A stretch of 64,000 nt of DNA, taken from positions 85,387-149,386 of the forward strand of contig NZ_JAJEKE010000009.1 of assembly GCF_024363565.1 (NCBI RefSeq), given 5' to 3'. Numbering within the stretch: the first letter of the stretch is position 1; each line of letters opens with the position of its first letter. The translations under genes and the position numbers were made by a program. This DNA comes from Lutispora saccharofermentans (GTDB lineage: Bacteria > Bacillota > Clostridia > Lutisporales > Lutisporaceae). Of this stretch, positions 18,319 through 28,123 are shown piece by piece. Under the pieces are notes generated by a model. It worked only from the letters and a program-made list of their open reading frames with translations, did no database searches and had not been told where the DNA came from.

Positions 18319-19416
18319 ATGAACTATGTGATTAAAATATTGCTTTTCTTGTATGTGATAGTGATGGAGATAATCGGAGGCAAGGCCGGGTATGCAGAAG
18401 TGGCCCTTATGCTTTTGCTGATTGCTTCCAATATATTCAGAGAAAAATATAGAAACAGTCCTATGCTTATGATCGGAGAGGCTGTATGCATATTGCTGCT
18501 GGCTGTCAAAGAAACCTCATGCATTTATCTCTATTCAATAATCGCCTATGATCTTGTGCAGTCCGGATATTACTATATATCCGGACTATTAATAATTCCC
18601 GGGATAGTTATTCTAAGCCCCTTTGGCTTTACAAGCTACTCAATGCTTCTGGTCCTGTGCGGATACTTTGCCTATATAAGCCGAAGGATGAAGGAAAGGG
18701 AAGTATTATACCGGGAGGCTTATGACAGGGAGAGGCAGCTGCGATATGAGCTGGAGAGAGCAAAAGCTGAAGCATTGAATGCCTCCAGGGAGATTGAGCA
18801 TCTGACGGAGTTAAGGGAAAGGAACAGGATAGCCAGAGAAATACATGACAGCGTAGGTCACAGCCTGGCCGGCATCATGATGCAGCTTCAGGCTTCAGTG
18901 AAGCTGAAGGATAAGGATGCCGGGAAATCTGACCAGCTGTTAAGGGATTCTGTCCGGGGTCTATCCGATGCCATAGTGACCTTGAGAGAAACCGTGCATA
19001 ATATCAAACCCAAAGAGGCTTTGGGCCTGGATTATATAGAAAGAACGGTGTATAATTTTAAATATTGCCCCGTAGAGTTTTACAAGAAGGGTGACATGTC
19101 GCTGTTAAAGCCTCATCACATTGAAATTTTCAGCCACAATATCAAGGAAGCTCTGACAAATATATCGAAGCATTCCGGCGCCACAAAGGTAAATATAAGC
19201 ATAGAGTCCAACGAGAGCTATGCAAGGCTGTATATCAAGGATAACGGAAAGGGATGCAAGAACATCAAAGAAGGGCTTGGCCTGAGCGGGATGAGGGAAC
19301 GGCTGAATTATGCGGGAGGAGTCATATCCGTAAGCGGTGAGGACGGCTTTATAATAGTATGTATTATACCTTTTGATAGTGGAGGTGCTGTCATTGAAAG
19401 TGCTGATTGCCGATGA
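18319..19416 (+). CDS. NarX/DesK-type sensor histidine kinase
   Basis: 365 residues: about five TM segments in the first ~125 residues, a coiled-coil linker, a HisKA_3 dimerisation domain with the phospho-acceptor motif EIHDSVGHSLAG (~residue 174) and a HATPase_c domain (NIKEALTNISKHSGA, DNGKGCKNIKEGLGLSGM). This class partners with NarL-type regulators, and one follows directly. The overlap with that gene suggests coupled expression. Placement after an ABC exporter points to sensing of a drug or peptide that the exporter removes. Confidence 0.92.
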   Translation: MNYVIKILLFLYVIVMEIIGGKAGYAEVALMLLLIASNIFREKYRNSPMLMIGEAVCILLLAVKETSCIYLYSIIAYDLVQSGYYYISGLLIIPGIVILSPFGFTSYSMLLVLCGYFAYISRRMKEREVLYREAYDRERQLRYELERAKAEALNASREIEHLTELRERNRIAREIHDSVGHSLAGIMMQLQASVKLKDKDAGKSDQLLRDSVRGLSDAIVTLRETVHNIKPKEALGLDYIERTVYNFKYCPVEFYKKGDMSLLKPHHIEIFSHNIKEALTNISKHSGATKVNISIESNESYARLYIKDNGKGCKNIKEGLGLSGMRERLNYAGGVISVSGEDGFIIVCIIPFDSGGAVIESADCR

Positions 19417-20029
19417 TGATGCTTTGATACGGGAAAGCTTGAAGCTTCTTTTGGATATGGAAGAGGACATTGAGGTCTCAGGCGTTGCTTCCAATGGGCA
19501 GGAAGCCTTTGATATCTGCCGGAAGGAAATGCCTGATGTGGTGCTGATGGATATCAGGATGCCCATAATGGACGGCGTGCTGGGGACCAAGCTGATCAAA
19601 AACAGCTTCAGGGATGTGAAGGTCGTCATCCTCACAACCTTCAAGGATGATGAATATATCAGGGAGGCAATAAAAAACGGTGCAGAAGGCTACATACTTA
19701 AAAACCAATCCTCCGACAGCATAGTGGACTGCTTGCGGGCAGTATATAAGGGCAATGCGGTATTTCAAAAAGACATAGCCAGCGCTCTGGCATCCATGAT
19801 GGAAAAGGAAAGGCGAAGCAAGCCTCATGCAGACCTGACCGAAAGGGAAAGGTCAGTCATGAGACTTATATCGGAAGGCTTATCAAATAAGGAAATATCG
19901 GCAAAGCTATATTTGAGCGAGGGCACCGTAAGAAATTATGTCACAGCGCTTTTGGAAAAGCTGGAGCTGAGGGATAGGACCCAATTAGCCATTTATTATC
20001 TGAAGAATTATGACTGGAGAGATGTTTGA
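19394..20029 (+). CDS. NarL/LuxR-type response regulator
   Basis: About 211 residues: receiver domain (KVLIADDDALIRESLK, phospho-acceptor Asp in VVLMDIRMP, Lys in ILKNQSS) and a C-terminal LuxR helix-turn-helix (LTERERSVMRLISEGLSNKE). The frame is open from 19373 but GGAGGTG at 19381-19387 is spaced correctly for the TTG at 19394. It should activate the ABC genes upstream. Confidence 0.93.
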   Translation: MKVLIADDDALIRESLKLLLDMEEDIEVSGVASNGQEAFDICRKEMPDVVLMDIRMPIMDGVLGTKLIKNSFRDVKVVILTTFKDDEYIREAIKNGAEGYILKNQSSDSIVDCLRAVYKGNAVFQKDIASALASMMEKERRSKPHADLTERERSVMRLISEGLSNKEISAKLYLSEGTVRNYVTALLEKLELRDRTQLAIYYLKNYDWRDV

Positions 20030-21211
20030 TTGTTTACGGATTTTTTGATAAAAACCTTTATTAAGGATTATAGAAATACAAAGAACAGAGGAGTAAGGCA
20101 GAGATACGGCTATTTGACCGGCTTTACTGGCGTAGTGGCCAATATCTTGCTTTTCTCTATGAAGCTTGCCATCGGGCTCTACCTGAACAGCATAGCCGTC
20201 ATGGCAGACGCCTTCAATAATCTGTCGGATGTGGCATCCTCGGTGGTGACGATTTTTGGCTTTATGATGAGCGGGAAGCCCGCAGATAAGGAGCACCCTT
20301 TCGGCCATGGGAGATTTGAGTATATCGCGGCTTTGGTGGTCTCCTTTATGGTCATGCTGGTAGGCTTTGAATTTGTAAAAAGCTCAATAAGCAGGATAAT
20401 GAATCCTGAAGCCTTGAGCTTTGATGTATATACCTTTGCAATTTTAGTAGCTTCAATTCTAGTAAAGGTGTGGCTCAGCTTTTTCAATAAGAGCATCGGG
20501 AAAGCCATAGGGTCAAAGGTTATGGAAGCTACTGCCTTTGACAGTCTCAGCGACGTAATTGCTACTTCTGTAGTAGCATTGTCCCTTGCAGCATCCATAT
20601 GGATAAGCTTCCCTATTGACGGCTATGTAGGCCTGGTTGTATCCGTTTTTATACTCTATAACGGCTTCAACCTCATAAAGGATACGCTCAATCCTCTCTT
20701 AGGGGATGCTCCTGATGAAGAACTCGTCAAGGCAATAATGGATAAGACTCTTTCCTATAAGGCTATTATCGGAATACATGACCTGATCGTCCATAACTAT
20801 GGCCCCGGAAGGGTCGTGGCATCCATCCATGCTGAGATACCCTACAATATGGACATCATGGAGGCCCACGATATTATAGACCTGGCGGAAAAGGAAATAT
20901 CCGAGGAATTGGATATACATCTGGTCATACATATGGACCCTATAAACACAGACGACAGGCTGGTGCAAAAAGCCCAGCTTCAGGTGGTGGAGATATTGGA
21001 AGACTTTCCTCAGGAATTGACCATTCATGACTTCCGCATAGTTGGGGGAGAAAAGCATATGAATCTTGTATTTGACATGGTAGTGCCCTATGACTTTGTG
21101 GAAAAGGATGAGAAAAATCTGGTGGAGGAAGTCAAGGCGGCAATAAAAAAGAGGCATCCCAATTATGATGCCATCATAACCGTTGACCGGCAATATTCGC
21201 TGCTCAAATGA
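20030..21211 (+). CDS. Cation diffusion facilitator (metal exporter)
   Basis: 393 residues. Six TM segments with the CDF metal-site motif NSIAVMADAFNNLSD in TM2 and AFDSLSDVIATS in TM5, a His-containing loop (DKEHPFGHGRFEY), and a C-terminal cytoplasmic metallochaperone-like domain (VVASIHAEIPYNMD...). CDF proteins export Zn, Mn, Fe or Co in exchange for protons. TTG start directly after the response regulator stop; GGAGAG is 8 bases upstream. Metal specificity is not readable. The end of the gene runs into a GGGGAC palindrome. Confidence 0.93.
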   Translation: MFTDFLIKTFIKDYRNTKNRGVRQRYGYLTGFTGVVANILLFSMKLAIGLYLNSIAVMADAFNNLSDVASSVVTIFGFMMSGKPADKEHPFGHGRFEYIAALVVSFMVMLVGFEFVKSSISRIMNPEALSFDVYTFAILVASILVKVWLSFFNKSIGKAIGSKVMEATAFDSLSDVIATSVVALSLAASIWISFPIDGYVGLVVSVFILYNGFNLIKDTLNPLLGDAPDEELVKAIMDKTLSYKAIIGIHDLIVHNYGPGRVVASIHAEIPYNMDIMEAHDIIDLAEKEISEELDIHLVIHMDPINTDDRLVQKAQLQVVEILEDFPQELTIHDFRIVGGEKHMNLVFDMVVPYDFVEKDEKNLVEEVKAAIKKRHPNYDAIITVDRQYSLLK

Positions 21212-21217
21212 GCAACC

Positions 21218-21234
21218 GGGGACGGCTAGTCCCC
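21218..21234. repeat. Short GGGGAC palindrome
   Basis: GGGGAC (21218-21223) and GTCCCC (21229-21234) form a hairpin, followed by a TGGTTTACTCCT segment that ends in the stop codon of the minus-strand lipoprotein gene. It is a short version of the longer palindrome at 23550-23595. Confidence 0.6.
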
Positions 21235-21240
21235 AGTGGT

Positions 21241-23439
21241 TTACTCCTGCAAATAAAGCATAACTTTGTTCTGCACGGCTTTAGCAGTATCTTGGGCACT
21301 TTTTTCATTTTTCATATATTGCTCCACTTCATTCTGTACTATTTCTTTCAACTCAATATCAAAGGGTTCAAATTTGTTTATTTCCGCCATAAAGCTTTTA
21401 AGATCATCCATGTCCTCATCTGTAGGCCGGTAGTATTCATCATAAGGATATTTGTCCAGATACCTAAACATATCTGCTTCGCTTCTTTCGTTTGCTTTAT
21501 TATTGACAGGTAAATTATTGCTCTCGCTAAGTTTAAGCTGCATTTCTTCAGATAAAAGCAGCTTTATGAATTCCCATGCCTCTTCCTTATATTGCGAATT
21601 GCTGTTGATTGCTATATTGCGGGCACGCACTTCTCTTATATCAGTGCTCAATTCTCTGATAGCAGGTATGATGTCAAAGCTATTATAATATTTGCCATAT
21701 CCATATATTTGCTTATATGAAGTAAACATAATAGGGATAAATAATATATCCTCCGGGGCAAATTCCCCATCTGAATGTATAATTTTCTTTCCGTCTATAT
21801 CAGGGTGAAATAAATGTTCATCATCGATGCGCTTCATAAGCTCCAGTGCCTGTATAAATTCTTGGCTGTCAAATCTGGCAAGCTTATTTTCTTTGTCAAC
21901 ATAGTAGTCTATATCTCCGTAAATTATATAATGGAATAAAGCTTGAGGCCCCATTTCAGGAAGCATATAAATCTTCGTATCGGGCTTTCTGTTAGCCTCT
22001 CTAACCACGGTGTACAGCTCTTCCCAGGTCATATCCTTCTTTAAGGGAATCTCCTTTTGTCCCAACAGCTTGGTGTTGACCAAAAAACAGTTTATATAGT
22101 AATCAACAGGCAAACTGTAAAGCCCATAATCCGCTTTTGATGCATTTATTAAATTTTCATCATAGTCTTTTATATTAAAGCTTTTATCCCTATCGATAAA
22201 TTCACCAAGGTTTGCAATCAAGCCTTTATCTTTATAATCAGCTATAGGAAAATCACCAAATATAATATCCGGCCCTTTTCCTGCCATCAGCTCTGCATTC
22301 AGCTTCTGTATCATTTCATCAAATGATATTTCACGGATATCATTGATTTTTATGTCAACATCAGGATGTTCTTTCTCATACTGTATAATAGCATTTGAGA
22401 TAGCATTACCAAAATCATAGCTCATGTGTATAATCAGTCTCTTTTTATTTCCCTCTGCAGCACGCTGCTCGCTTTTATCCTGCTTTACAAAACAGATGAT
22501 ATTTGATTTTTCATCATCATAGCTTTGGACATATATCTCCTCCTCATCATCTACCAGGAATCCAGTTATATAATCAAAAGCTGACAATTCTTTGATATCC
22601 AGCAGTCTTCGATCAATATCCCCCTTGGAATCATAATTGAAAATGACTCCATCTTGCAGGCCGTAAAGCTTGCCTGAGTTTCTGTTGCAATATATATAAT
22701 CCGGCGCATCCAGAACTTTAAATTCTTTTTCCCAAATAGCCTTATCATTTTTGATGTCAAATTTTTGTATATAGCTTTTCCCGCCTGTATTTCTTTGCAA
22801 TAATATCAGATTGTCCTTCTCATCTACAGCGAAGTCTGAATATTTAACTCTATCCCAGGCTTTTATGCTGTTCAGGCTTTTGTCCAGCACTTCAACCGTT
22901 CCATCACTTTTACGCACATAAAGGTTTCCTTTTTTATCCGGCATCATCTTAGTTATGAACTTTCCTTTGAAGGACTCTGGATTTCCCCTTGCTTCCTTTT
23001 CAATCTTGTCACCGGATTTCTGTCCCTGTTCATCGTAGATTACCAGCTCCGTGATCATTCCGGTTATTTCACTGCCCTTTCTTTTATAGTATTGTAAAAG
23101 GGCGTACAGCTTGTCCCCGGTGTCGTATGCGAGAGACATGCCTCCCTTAAAGGTATCGGGTATTTCCCGCAGCAATGCTCCTTTTTTATCAAGGATTAGT
23201 ATTTGCTCCTTTTCTTCGTCAAATACTGCAATCTCTCCTTTGCTGTTGATACATGGGCTGGAAATGCTTTGCAGCGCCATAGCAGTGCTTAAGTCTGAAG
23301 CCTCATAGCTATATGCGCTTTCTTCAATGGCATCCTTAGGATTTGATGTGTCAACCGCTTTACAGCCTGCCATGGAAAACAGCATCACAAATATACATGC
23401 AATGCTGATGATGAAACCGGCCGGTTTTTTGCACTTCAT
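21241..23439 (-). CDS. Composite extracellular solute-binding lipoprotein
   Basis: 732 residues. Lipoprotein signal (IACIFVMLFSMAGC). Residues ~40-330 look like a beta-propeller built from repeated strands (GEIAVFDEEKEQILILDKKG, KLYALLQYY, NLYVRKSDGTVEVLDKS, YVQSYDDEK), and residues ~335-732 are a type 1 (MalE-like) ABC solute-binding domain (GKGPDIIFGDFP; VRARNIAINSNSQYKEEAWEFIKLL). A plain binding protein is ~430 residues, so the N-terminal ~300 residues are an added module. No sugar permease genes are adjacent, so it may serve as an orphan receptor or sense envelope polymers. The gene is flanked by related GGGGAC palindromes. Confidence 0.85.
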   Translation of the reverse strand: MKCKKPAGFIISIACIFVMLFSMAGCKAVDTSNPKDAIEESAYSYEASDLSTAMALQSISSPCINSKGEIAVFDEEKEQILILDKKGALLREIPDTFKGGMSLAYDTGDKLYALLQYYKRKGSEITGMITELVIYDEQGQKSGDKIEKEARGNPESFKGKFITKMMPDKKGNLYVRKSDGTVEVLDKSLNSIKAWDRVKYSDFAVDEKDNLILLQRNTGGKSYIQKFDIKNDKAIWEKEFKVLDAPDYIYCNRNSGKLYGLQDGVIFNYDSKGDIDRRLLDIKELSAFDYITGFLVDDEEEIYVQSYDDEKSNIICFVKQDKSEQRAAEGNKKRLIIHMSYDFGNAISNAIIQYEKEHPDVDIKINDIREISFDEMIQKLNAELMAGKGPDIIFGDFPIADYKDKGLIANLGEFIDRDKSFNIKDYDENLINASKADYGLYSLPVDYYINCFLVNTKLLGQKEIPLKKDMTWEELYTVVREANRKPDTKIYMLPEMGPQALFHYIIYGDIDYYVDKENKLARFDSQEFIQALELMKRIDDEHLFHPDIDGKKIIHSDGEFAPEDILFIPIMFTSYKQIYGYGKYYNSFDIIPAIRELSTDIREVRARNIAINSNSQYKEEAWEFIKLLLSEEMQLKLSESNNLPVNNKANERSEADMFRYLDKYPYDEYYRPTDEDMDDLKSFMAEINKFEPFDIELKEIVQNEVEQYMKNEKSAQDTAKAVQNKVMLYLQE

Positions 23440-23549
23440 ACCTATCCCCCTACCTTTTATTTATCCATACTATTTAGGCAATTGAATATCAGAAATTTCC
23501 TTGTTTTATTTATTGTACCGCTAAATACGAAATAAGGGAATAAACCAAT

Positions 23550-23595
23550 GGGGACGGTTCTTCATGGCTCATTTGAGCCAAATAGAACCGTCCCC
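23550..23595. repeat. GGGGACGGTTCT palindromic repeat
   Basis: GGGGACGGTTCT (23550-23561) pairs with AGAACCGTCCCC (23584-23595), with an inner TGGCTCA/TGAGCCA stem. This palindrome is a familiar dispersed repeat of clostridial genomes. The following TGGTTTATTCCT matches the sequence after the short palindrome at 21218, and in both places it abuts the stop codon of a minus-strand gene. Confidence 0.85.
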
Positions 23596-23601
23596 GCTGG
23601 T

Positions 23602-25368
23602 TTATTCCTTATATTGCAGCAAATACAAATCGTAATACATGCCTTTTTTGTCCAGAAGCTCCTGATGCTTGCCCATTTCTCTCAGCCTGCCCTTGTGCAT
23701 GACGATGATCTTATCCGCATGCTGTATGGTGGAAAGCCTGTGGGCTATTATGATATTGGTCCTATCTTTTATTAGCTTCTTTATTGCATCCTGTATCAGC
23801 ATTTCAGTCTCAGTATCGATATTCGAGGTAGCCTCGTCAAGCACCAATACAGAAGGATTGAAAGCTAGAGCTCTCGCAAAGGCCAGCAGCTGCCTCTGTC
23901 CCGAGGAGAGAGTAGCTCCTCTTTCCATTACCGTTTCTTCATACTTCCTGGGCAGCTTATCGATGAAGGTTCCGGCATTTACGAAGCTTGCCACCTCTTT
24001 TACCTTTTCATCGGTTATATCCTCATTGTTCAATCTTATATTCCCTTTTATATCTCCGGTGAAGAGGAAGACATCCTGAAGCACTACGCCGATTTGAGAA
24101 CGAAGCTCGTATTTGTCTATTTCCTTGATATTCTTGCCGTCTATAAGTATTTCGCCTTTCTGTACATCATAAAGCCTGGTGATAAGGCTTATTATTGAAG
24201 TTTTCCCTGCTCCTGTGGCACCTACAAAGGCCGCTGTTTCACCGGGATTGATGGTGAAGCTTACATCCTTTAAGACCCAATTCTCCCCTTCATAAGCGAA
24301 CCAAACGTTTTTAAACTCTATTTTGCCTGTGACCTTATCAAGGGGCAGAGGGTCACTGGAGTTCTTGATGGTCTCCTCCTGGTCTAAAAGCAGGAAGATT
24401 CGCTCTGCCGAAGCCATCGCAGACTGCAGGATATTGAATTTTTCGGTCAAGTCGTTTATGGGCTTGAAAAACTGGTCGATATAGTTCACAAAGGCAAAGA
24501 GGACTCCAAAGGGCACCTCGCCCTGAAGAACCTTTCCTCCCCCATACCATATGAGAAGGGCTAAAGACAGCGAGTATATGAGATCCATGGAAGGCCTGAA
24601 CACTGCAAATACGAAGAGCTCCCTCATGCTCGCCTTCCTGTGCTCATCATTTATGCCCACGAATTCATCGTATTTATAATTTTCCCTGTTAAAGATCTGG
24701 ATGATCTTCATGCCTGAGATATTCTCGCTCAAGGTTGAATTTATCTTTGCCAGCTTTACTCTGACCAGCCTGTATGCTTTTCTGGACTCCACACGAAAAA
24801 TGGCCGCAGACAAAAATATAAGAGGTATGGCAATAAAGCTCACCAAAGCAACCTTTGCATTCATCCTGAGCATGACAATTACGATTCCTATAAGAGTAAA
24901 TATATCCTTAAAAAGATTCACGAGGACCGCAGTATACATTTCGTTGAGGTTTTCCATATCGTTGCTGACCCTTGTAACGAGCCTCCCTACGGGATTTCTG
25001 TCATAGAAGGAGAGGGAGAGCCTCAGCAAGTGTGAGAAAAGCTCCTGCCTCATATTGTATATGATCTTCTGCCCCGTATAATTCAGCAGATAGACCTGGA
25101 TATAGTTAAATACGAAACCTCCGGTTATGACAGCAAGAAAGAGCAGAGATATTTTCTCCAGTCCTGCCTTATTGCCTGCTGCTATGTAATCATCTATTGC
25201 CACTTTCATGAGATAGGGCCTGGCTAAATCAGTGAGAGTGATCAAAAGCAGCAGCACGAAGCAAATGGAAATAAGTCCGGCAAAGGGTTTCGCATACTTT
25301 AACAGTCTTTTCATCAGCCGGGCGTCAAAGGCTTTTCCTAAGGCTTCTTCTTCATGAAAATTGTTCAT
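23602..25368 (-). CDS. ABC exporter (fused membrane/ATPase), subunit 2
   Basis: 588 residues: six-TM exporter domain (~1-310) and a nucleotide-binding domain with Walker A GATGAGKTS, signature LSSGQRQLLAFA, Walker B VLVLDEATS and H-loop AHRLST. Heterodimeric exporters of the YheI/YheH or BmrCD type come as two adjacent genes like this one and its neighbour at 25381. The signature has LSSGQ instead of LSGGQ. Likely multidrug or lipid export. Confidence 0.93.
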   Translation of the reverse strand: MNNFHEEEALGKAFDARLMKRLLKYAKPFAGLISICFVLLLLITLTDLARPYLMKVAIDDYIAAGNKAGLEKISLLFLAVITGGFVFNYIQVYLLNYTGQKIIYNMRQELFSHLLRLSLSFYDRNPVGRLVTRVSNDMENLNEMYTAVLVNLFKDIFTLIGIVIVMLRMNAKVALVSFIAIPLIFLSAAIFRVESRKAYRLVRVKLAKINSTLSENISGMKIIQIFNRENYKYDEFVGINDEHRKASMRELFVFAVFRPSMDLIYSLSLALLIWYGGGKVLQGEVPFGVLFAFVNYIDQFFKPINDLTEKFNILQSAMASAERIFLLLDQEETIKNSSDPLPLDKVTGKIEFKNVWFAYEGENWVLKDVSFTINPGETAAFVGATGAGKTSIISLITRLYDVQKGEILIDGKNIKEIDKYELRSQIGVVLQDVFLFTGDIKGNIRLNNEDITDEKVKEVASFVNAGTFIDKLPRKYEETVMERGATLSSGQRQLLAFARALAFNPSVLVLDEATSNIDTETEMLIQDAIKKLIKDRTNIIIAHRLSTIQHADKIIVMHKGRLREMGKHQELLDKKGMYYDLYLLQYKE

Positions 25369-25380
25369 ATATTCTACCCC

Positions 25381-27132
25381 CTATTCCTCACCGGCTATTT
25401 TTTCTTCCAGCAGCTGCTTATGGTATATGCTGCTGTAGTATCCGTTTATGGATACCAGATGGTCATGATTTCCTCTTTCGATTATCCTGCCTTCGTCTAA
25501 AACGATGATCTCATCAGCATCCTTTACAGTAGATATCCTGTGGGCTATTATGATGCTTGTCCTGTCCTTGGTTACTTCCTTCAAATTTTTAAGTATTTTT
25601 TCTTCGGTCTTTGTATCCACGGCGGATAAGCAGTCGTCAAATATCATTATGCCGGGATTCTTGGCAATGGCCCGGGCTATGGATATCCTCTGCTTCTGGC
25701 CCCCCGATAGGGTTATGCCCCTTTCTCCCAGCTGGGTTTCAAACTTCTGGGGAAAGTCCATGATATCATCGTAGACGCTGGTTATTTTAGCAGCCTCCTC
25801 TATTTTTTCAAAGGGCAGGCTTTCGTCCGCGAAGGCTATATTTTCCTTTATAGTGCAGGAAAAAAGAAAATTATCCTGGGGCACATAGCCGATCTTGCTT
25901 CTGAGAAGGTGGAAGGGCATCTGGTTTATATCATAGCCTCCCAATAAAAGTTTGCCTTTTTCTACATTATATAGCCTCAGTATCAAATTGGCCAAAGTCG
26001 TTTTGCCGCTGCCCGTCTTGCCTATTATGGCGAGGGTCTTGCCTTTTTCCAGAGTTATATCTATATCTGTGAGCGCAGGGACCTCCGCCTCCGGATAGGT
26101 AAAGGACAGATCCTTGAATTCTATGGTTTCTTCGCAATCATCAAGCTCCAGGGTATTCTCATCATCAAATATTTCCGGCTCGGTATCCAATATTTCATTG
26201 AGCCTCAGTATGGACGCCGTACCTCTTTGCAGTACGTTTATAACGTAGCCTACAGCCATCATAGGCCAGGTCAGCAGGCCCAGATAGGATATAAAGGTTA
26301 CAAACTGTCCCAGGCTTATGGTCTTGTCTATTACAAGCACCCCGCCGTAATAGAGGGTGATGACGAAGCTCAAGGAGGCCATAAAGATTACCAAAGGGAA
26401 CATGGCGCCCCATATTTTGATGAGATTCATGTTCTCATCAAGATTGTTTTTATTGGCATCTGCGAAGTTATTGATTTCCTTATCCTCCTGGACAAAGGAT
26501 TTTATTACCCTTATGCCCGAAAAGCTCTCCTGAGCCTTATCCGTTAAGTTGGAAAAAGCCTCCTGGACCATTTTGAACTTTCTCTGGATTATTTTGCCGA
26601 AAAAGGTGACGGTAAGGGCGACAAAGGGGAGAGGTATTAAGGCTACCAGTGTAAATTTCATATCAACGGATATCATCATTATTATAATAGTGGAGATGGT
26701 CAGGAATATGGCATCCGTAGCCATGACAATGCCCATTCCGAAGGCCATCCTGACGGCATTTATGTCATTGGTGGCATGGGCCATCAAATCTCCGGTTTTT
26801 TTATGGTGAAAATAATTAATAGAGAGTTTTTCCAAATGGGAGAACAATTTATTGCGCAGCCAGAATTCCAGGTCCCTGGACGCTCCTATTATGAGCATCC
26901 TCCATATGTATCGAAAAACCGCTATAAAAACTGCAATCAATATTATTAAAAATACATAAAAATATATCTGCTTCATGGATAGGGTGTGGGAACTAAGGGA
27001 ATCCGTGATATGACCAAGAAGCTTTGGGGTCACAAGCTGAAGACCGTCGACAAATAGGAGGACAAATACACCAAGCATGTATCTCCACTTGTTTGCCCGG
27101 AAGAATTCCTCCATATGTCTGAATTTGTTCAT
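25381..27132 (-). CDS. ABC exporter (fused membrane/ATPase), subunit 1
   Basis: About 583 residues with the same TM-NBD plan: Walker A GKTGSGKTT, signature LSGGQKQRIS, Walker B IMIFDDCLSAVD and H-loop AHRIST. The Walker B ends in Asp-Asp (FDDCLS) where the catalytic Glu is normal (FDEATS), as in the degenerate site of heterodimeric exporters. The start at 27132 is set by AGGAGGG; the frame itself opens at 27165. Twelve bases separate it from the partner gene. Confidence 0.93.
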   Translation of the reverse strand: MNKFRHMEEFFRANKWRYMLGVFVLLFVDGLQLVTPKLLGHITDSLSSHTLSMKQIYFYVFLIILIAVFIAVFRYIWRMLIIGASRDLEFWLRNKLFSHLEKLSINYFHHKKTGDLMAHATNDINAVRMAFGMGIVMATDAIFLTISTIIIMMISVDMKFTLVALIPLPFVALTVTFFGKIIQRKFKMVQEAFSNLTDKAQESFSGIRVIKSFVQEDKEINNFADANKNNLDENMNLIKIWGAMFPLVIFMASLSFVITLYYGGVLVIDKTISLGQFVTFISYLGLLTWPMMAVGYVINVLQRGTASILRLNEILDTEPEIFDDENTLELDDCEETIEFKDLSFTYPEAEVPALTDIDITLEKGKTLAIIGKTGSGKTTLANLILRLYNVEKGKLLLGGYDINQMPFHLLRSKIGYVPQDNFLFSCTIKENIAFADESLPFEKIEEAAKITSVYDDIMDFPQKFETQLGERGITLSGGQKQRISIARAIAKNPGIMIFDDCLSAVDTKTEEKILKNLKEVTKDRTSIIIAHRISTVKDADEIIVLDEGRIIERGNHDHLVSINGYYSSIYHKQLLEEKIAGEE

Positions 27133-27349
27133 GCTATCCCTCCTGTCAATAAAACTCATAATCATAGACTATCACAAAAATGATTAGATTTACAGTGAAT
27201 TTTATAGACATGAAACTATATGGGATGTATAGAAAAAGAGGGAGGGTTATGATAACATTTGATATATGGCAGGGAAATAAAGCATGGAAAAGCATTTTAA
27301 TATGCTGATATAAATATTATAGATATAGAATAGAAAGTGAGGTATGGAT

Positions 27350-28057
27350 ATGTGGACAAGAAAAGAGCTTAAGGATAGAGCAAAGGCAGTGCTCAGAGGA
27401 AACTATTGGAAAGCATTTTTGATCAGCCTGGTCATCTCTCTTGCCGGAGGCGAAGACGGCGGAGGGGGAGGAAGCTCAGGCAGAAGCAGCTATAATAACT
27501 ACAGAAACTCGGGAGGCCCTATGCCCTTTGATTTACCGACTATTTTCGCAATGTTTGGCGTCATGGTGATCTTGATCATATTATCCTTGCTTATCCTGCG
27601 CATTTTTTTAGGATATCCGCTGGAAGTCGGAGGCAGGAAATATTTCATCAAATCCGCCCAATACGAAGACAGCAGCGGCTGCTTTAAATATGCCTTTGAC
27701 AGGGAAAATTATATGGGTATAATAAAGGCAATGCTGTTAAGGGGTGTTCAGAATTTTTTGTGGTATCTGCTGTTGATAATACCGGGCATAGTCAAATCCT
27801 ATGCGTATTCGATGGTACCCTATATACTGGCTGAAAACCCTAATATGGGAGCCTCGGAGGCAATAGAACTCAGCTGCGATATGACCGAAGGCCATAAATT
27901 AGATATGTTTGTACTGGATCTGTCCTTCATCGGATGGTATTTGCTGGGGGCATTGCTTTTTGGCATAGGGGTGATTTTTGTAATGCCCTATGAAAATGCT
28001 ACAAAGGCTGAGCTTTATATGGTCCTTCGACAAGGACCGATGGAAGAAGCAGCCTAG
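27350..28057 (+). CDS. DUF975 family integral membrane protein
   Basis: About 235 residues. It begins with the family signature MWTRKELKDRAKAVLRGNYWKAF, has an inserted Gly/Ser-rich stretch (residues ~30-50), then hydrophobic segments and the conserved GAMLIPGI-like region (LLIIPGIVKSYAYSMVPYILAENP). Function of DUF975 is unknown; it is common in Firmicutes. The ATG at 27350 is preferred to 27344 by spacing from GTGAGG. Confidence 0.88.
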   Translation: MWTRKELKDRAKAVLRGNYWKAFLISLVISLAGGEDGGGGGSSGRSSYNNYRNSGGPMPFDLPTIFAMFGVMVILIILSLLILRIFLGYPLEVGGRKYFIKSAQYEDSSGCFKYAFDRENYMGIIKAMLLRGVQNFLWYLLLIIPGIVKSYAYSMVPYILAENPNMGASEAIELSCDMTEGHKLDMFVLDLSFIGWYLLGALLFGIGVIFVMPYENATKAELYMVLRQGPMEEAA

Positions 28058-28123
28058 CACTGAATAAAGCCTCCTTCAAGGGAAGGTACGGTTAATACAA
28101 AAGAAAGGGAGTTGAATCCAAAA

